Part shown: positions 5,788 to 6,835 of the stretch, in pieces
Layout of the letters: every line of letters starts with the position of its first letter
How positions within the stretch are numbered: the first letter of the stretch is position 1
DNA from: Burkholderiales bacterium
Lineage (GTDB): Bacteria; Pseudomonadota; Gammaproteobacteria; Burkholderiales; Burkholderiaceae_C
Direction: 5' to 3'
Length of the DNA stretch: 6,835 nt
Assembly: GCA_025354615.1 (NCBI GenBank)
Contig: JANXMO010000003.1
Span: 1 to 6,835, forward strand
Position numbers and translations under genes: made by a program
The notes under the pieces: generated by a model
Databases searched by the model: none
What the model saw: the letters and a program-made list of their open reading frames with translations, nothing else
Told to the model about the DNA's origin: nothing

Positions 5788-6835
5788 TCAGTGCTGGCTG
5801 CCGAAAGACGATGCGCCGGTCGCTGTGCAGGCCATGGCGTCGCGGTACACCGCCTGCAGTTGCAGCAGGTTGCTTTGCGGCGCGTAGTGCGCTTCATATT
5901 CGCGCCGCGCGGCCCGCCCCATGCGCGCCATCTCGGCCGGGTGCGCCTGGGCCCAGGCCAGCACGCGAGCCAGGTCGGCCGCGTCACCCGGGGTGAACAG
6001 CAGGCCGGTGTCGCCGTCACGCACCAGTTCGGCCAGCGCGCCGATGCGGCTGGCAATCACCGGTAAACCACTGGCAAAAGCCTCCGCCACCACCAGCCCG
6101 AAGGTTTCGTACCAGATGCTGGGCACGACCAGCACCAGCGCCCGGCGCATCTCGGCAAACACCACCGAGCGCGCCTGCTCGCCCAGCAATTGCACATTCG
6201 GCAAGCCTTCGAAGCGTGTGCTGTCAACACCGCGGCCAATCAAACGCAGCGACAACGACGGCGACAGGCACAGCGCCTCGCTCAGGCAGGCCGTGCCTTT
6301 TTCAGCCGACAGGCGGCCCACGAACAGCAAGCCGCTGCGGGGCGCGCCGACGGCTTGTGTCGGCAAAGCCGGTGCTTCGACAAAATTCGGCTTGACGACC
6401 AGCCGTTGCGCCGGCAGGCCGGCTTCGATGAACTTGCTGCGGCAGAAGTGGTTCAACGCGATATAGCGCGTCACCTTGTGCCGCCAGGTTCCCAACGTGC
6501 GGTGCAGCACGACGGAGGCGGCCAGCACGGCGGTCTGGGGGCGCGAGGCGCGGTAGCAGCCGTGTTGAACGGCCGGCAGCGGCAGCCGGCCGAGGCAGTC
6601 TTCACAAATCCGCCCGTCCCTTAGAAACATCGCCTGCGGGCAGGCGAGCCGGAAGTTGTGCAGCGTTTGCACCACCGGCACGCCGGCTGCTGCACAGGCC
6701 CAGTAAATGCTGGGCGACAGCAGCGGCAGTGTGTTGTGAACGTGCACGACGTCGGGCCGGAAGTGGCCCAGCAGCGCCCGCATGTGTTCAACCGTTGGCC
6801 GCGACCACAGCGTTTGCAGCGCCGCCACGGCGCGG
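5788..6835 (-). CDS. Family 4 (GT4, GT-B fold) glycosyltransferase, N-terminus beyond the window
   Basis: The stop (5790-5788) and 348 full codons are present. The frame stays open to the window edge, so the GTG at 6828 is not taken as the start; roughly the first 75-80 residues, including the usual N-terminal Gly-rich motif, are missing. Counting from that GTG codon, visible parts are RPDVVHVHN (24-32), PVVQTLHNFRL (51-61), a four-Cys segment (C63, C75, C78, C91), the Rossmann restart LLFVGRLSAEKG (167-178) and the EX7E motif in SIWYETFGLVVAEA (E241 and E249). These are standard for retaining GT-B transferases that use UDP- or GDP-sugars and act on lipid-linked glycans in the cytoplasm. Given the adjacent manC-like gene it may be a mannosyltransferase, but that is only inference. 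It overlaps no neighbour and lies 1 base ahead of the flippase gene, as the first visible gene of this operon. Confidence 0.93.
   Translation of the reverse strand, partial: RAVAALQTLWSRPTVEHMRALLGHFRPDVVHVHNTLPLLSPSIYWACAAAGVPVVQTLHNFRLACPQAMFLRDGRICEDCLGRLPLPAVQHGCYRASRPQTAVLAASVVLHRTLGTWRHKVTRYIALNHFCRSKFIEAGLPAQRLVVKPNFVEAPALPTQAVGAPRSGLLFVGRLSAEKGTACLSEALCLSPSLSLRLIGRGVDSTRFEGLPNVQLLGEQARSVVFAEMRRALVLVVPSIWYETFGLVVAEAFASGLPVIASRIGALAELVRDGDTGLLFTPGDAADLARVLAWAQAHPAEMARMGRAARREYEAHYAPQSNLLQLQAVYRDAMACTATGASSFGSQH

Noticed and set aside
5787..6056. A 90-codon upstream extension of the flippase frame
   Set aside because: It overlaps the GT4 C-terminal coding region, is Arg/Pro/Trp/Cys-rich like a shadow frame, and the flippase homology begins at the ATG at 5786.
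1..6835. CRISPR arrays, tRNA or rRNA genes, insertion sequences, toxin-antitoxin or phage-defence genes
   Set aside because: No regularly spaced direct repeats, RNA-gene signatures, transposase motifs or terminal inverted repeats were seen. All substantial coding regions fit polysaccharide biosynthesis.

Overview
The window is GC-rich bacterial DNA, and the GC bias is strongest at third codon positions. It carries part of a surface or exported polysaccharide biosynthesis locus. Protein style points to a betaproteobacterium, probably Burkholderiales and perhaps Comamonadaceae-like. The clues are an Ala-rich lipoprotein with a CGGGGD-type start, a WecG-family enzyme ending in a GLEWLHRL/EPRRLWRRY tail, and the coding style of the flippase. 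This placement rests on protein style alone, without any database search.

Plus-strand half (3-3332). The window opens inside the last 52 codons of a GDP-mannose pyrophosphorylase/phosphomannose isomerase (ManC/AlgA type). A complete WecG/TagA/CpsF (GT26) glycosyltransferase follows at 313-1077. Next is a 245-base non-coding stretch with three consecutive predicted stem-loops and three TACA words spaced exactly 10 bases apart. It leads into a large GTG-started lipoprotein (1323-3332) with a long Ala-rich tether and a right-handed parallel beta-helix.

Minus-strand half (6835-3345, read leftwards). A GT4 glycosyltransferase whose N-terminus lies beyond the window is followed 1 base later by a Wzx-like multi-membrane-span flippase. 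A GT2 glycosyltransferase starts 9 bases after the flippase. This tight packing indicates a single operon. The two halves converge, with only 12 bases between the stop codons at 3332 and 3345.

Together, the genes supply a nucleotide sugar (GDP-mannose), three glycosyltransferases that would build a lipid-linked repeat unit, a flippase to move it across the inner membrane, and a probable outer-membrane-anchored beta-helix protein that may bind or process the polymer. The initiating sugar-phosphate transferase, the polymerase and the Wza/Wzc export parts are not in the window. The beta-helix lipoprotein and its structured upstream region are the least explained items; the rest is a recognisable Wzx-type polysaccharide locus.
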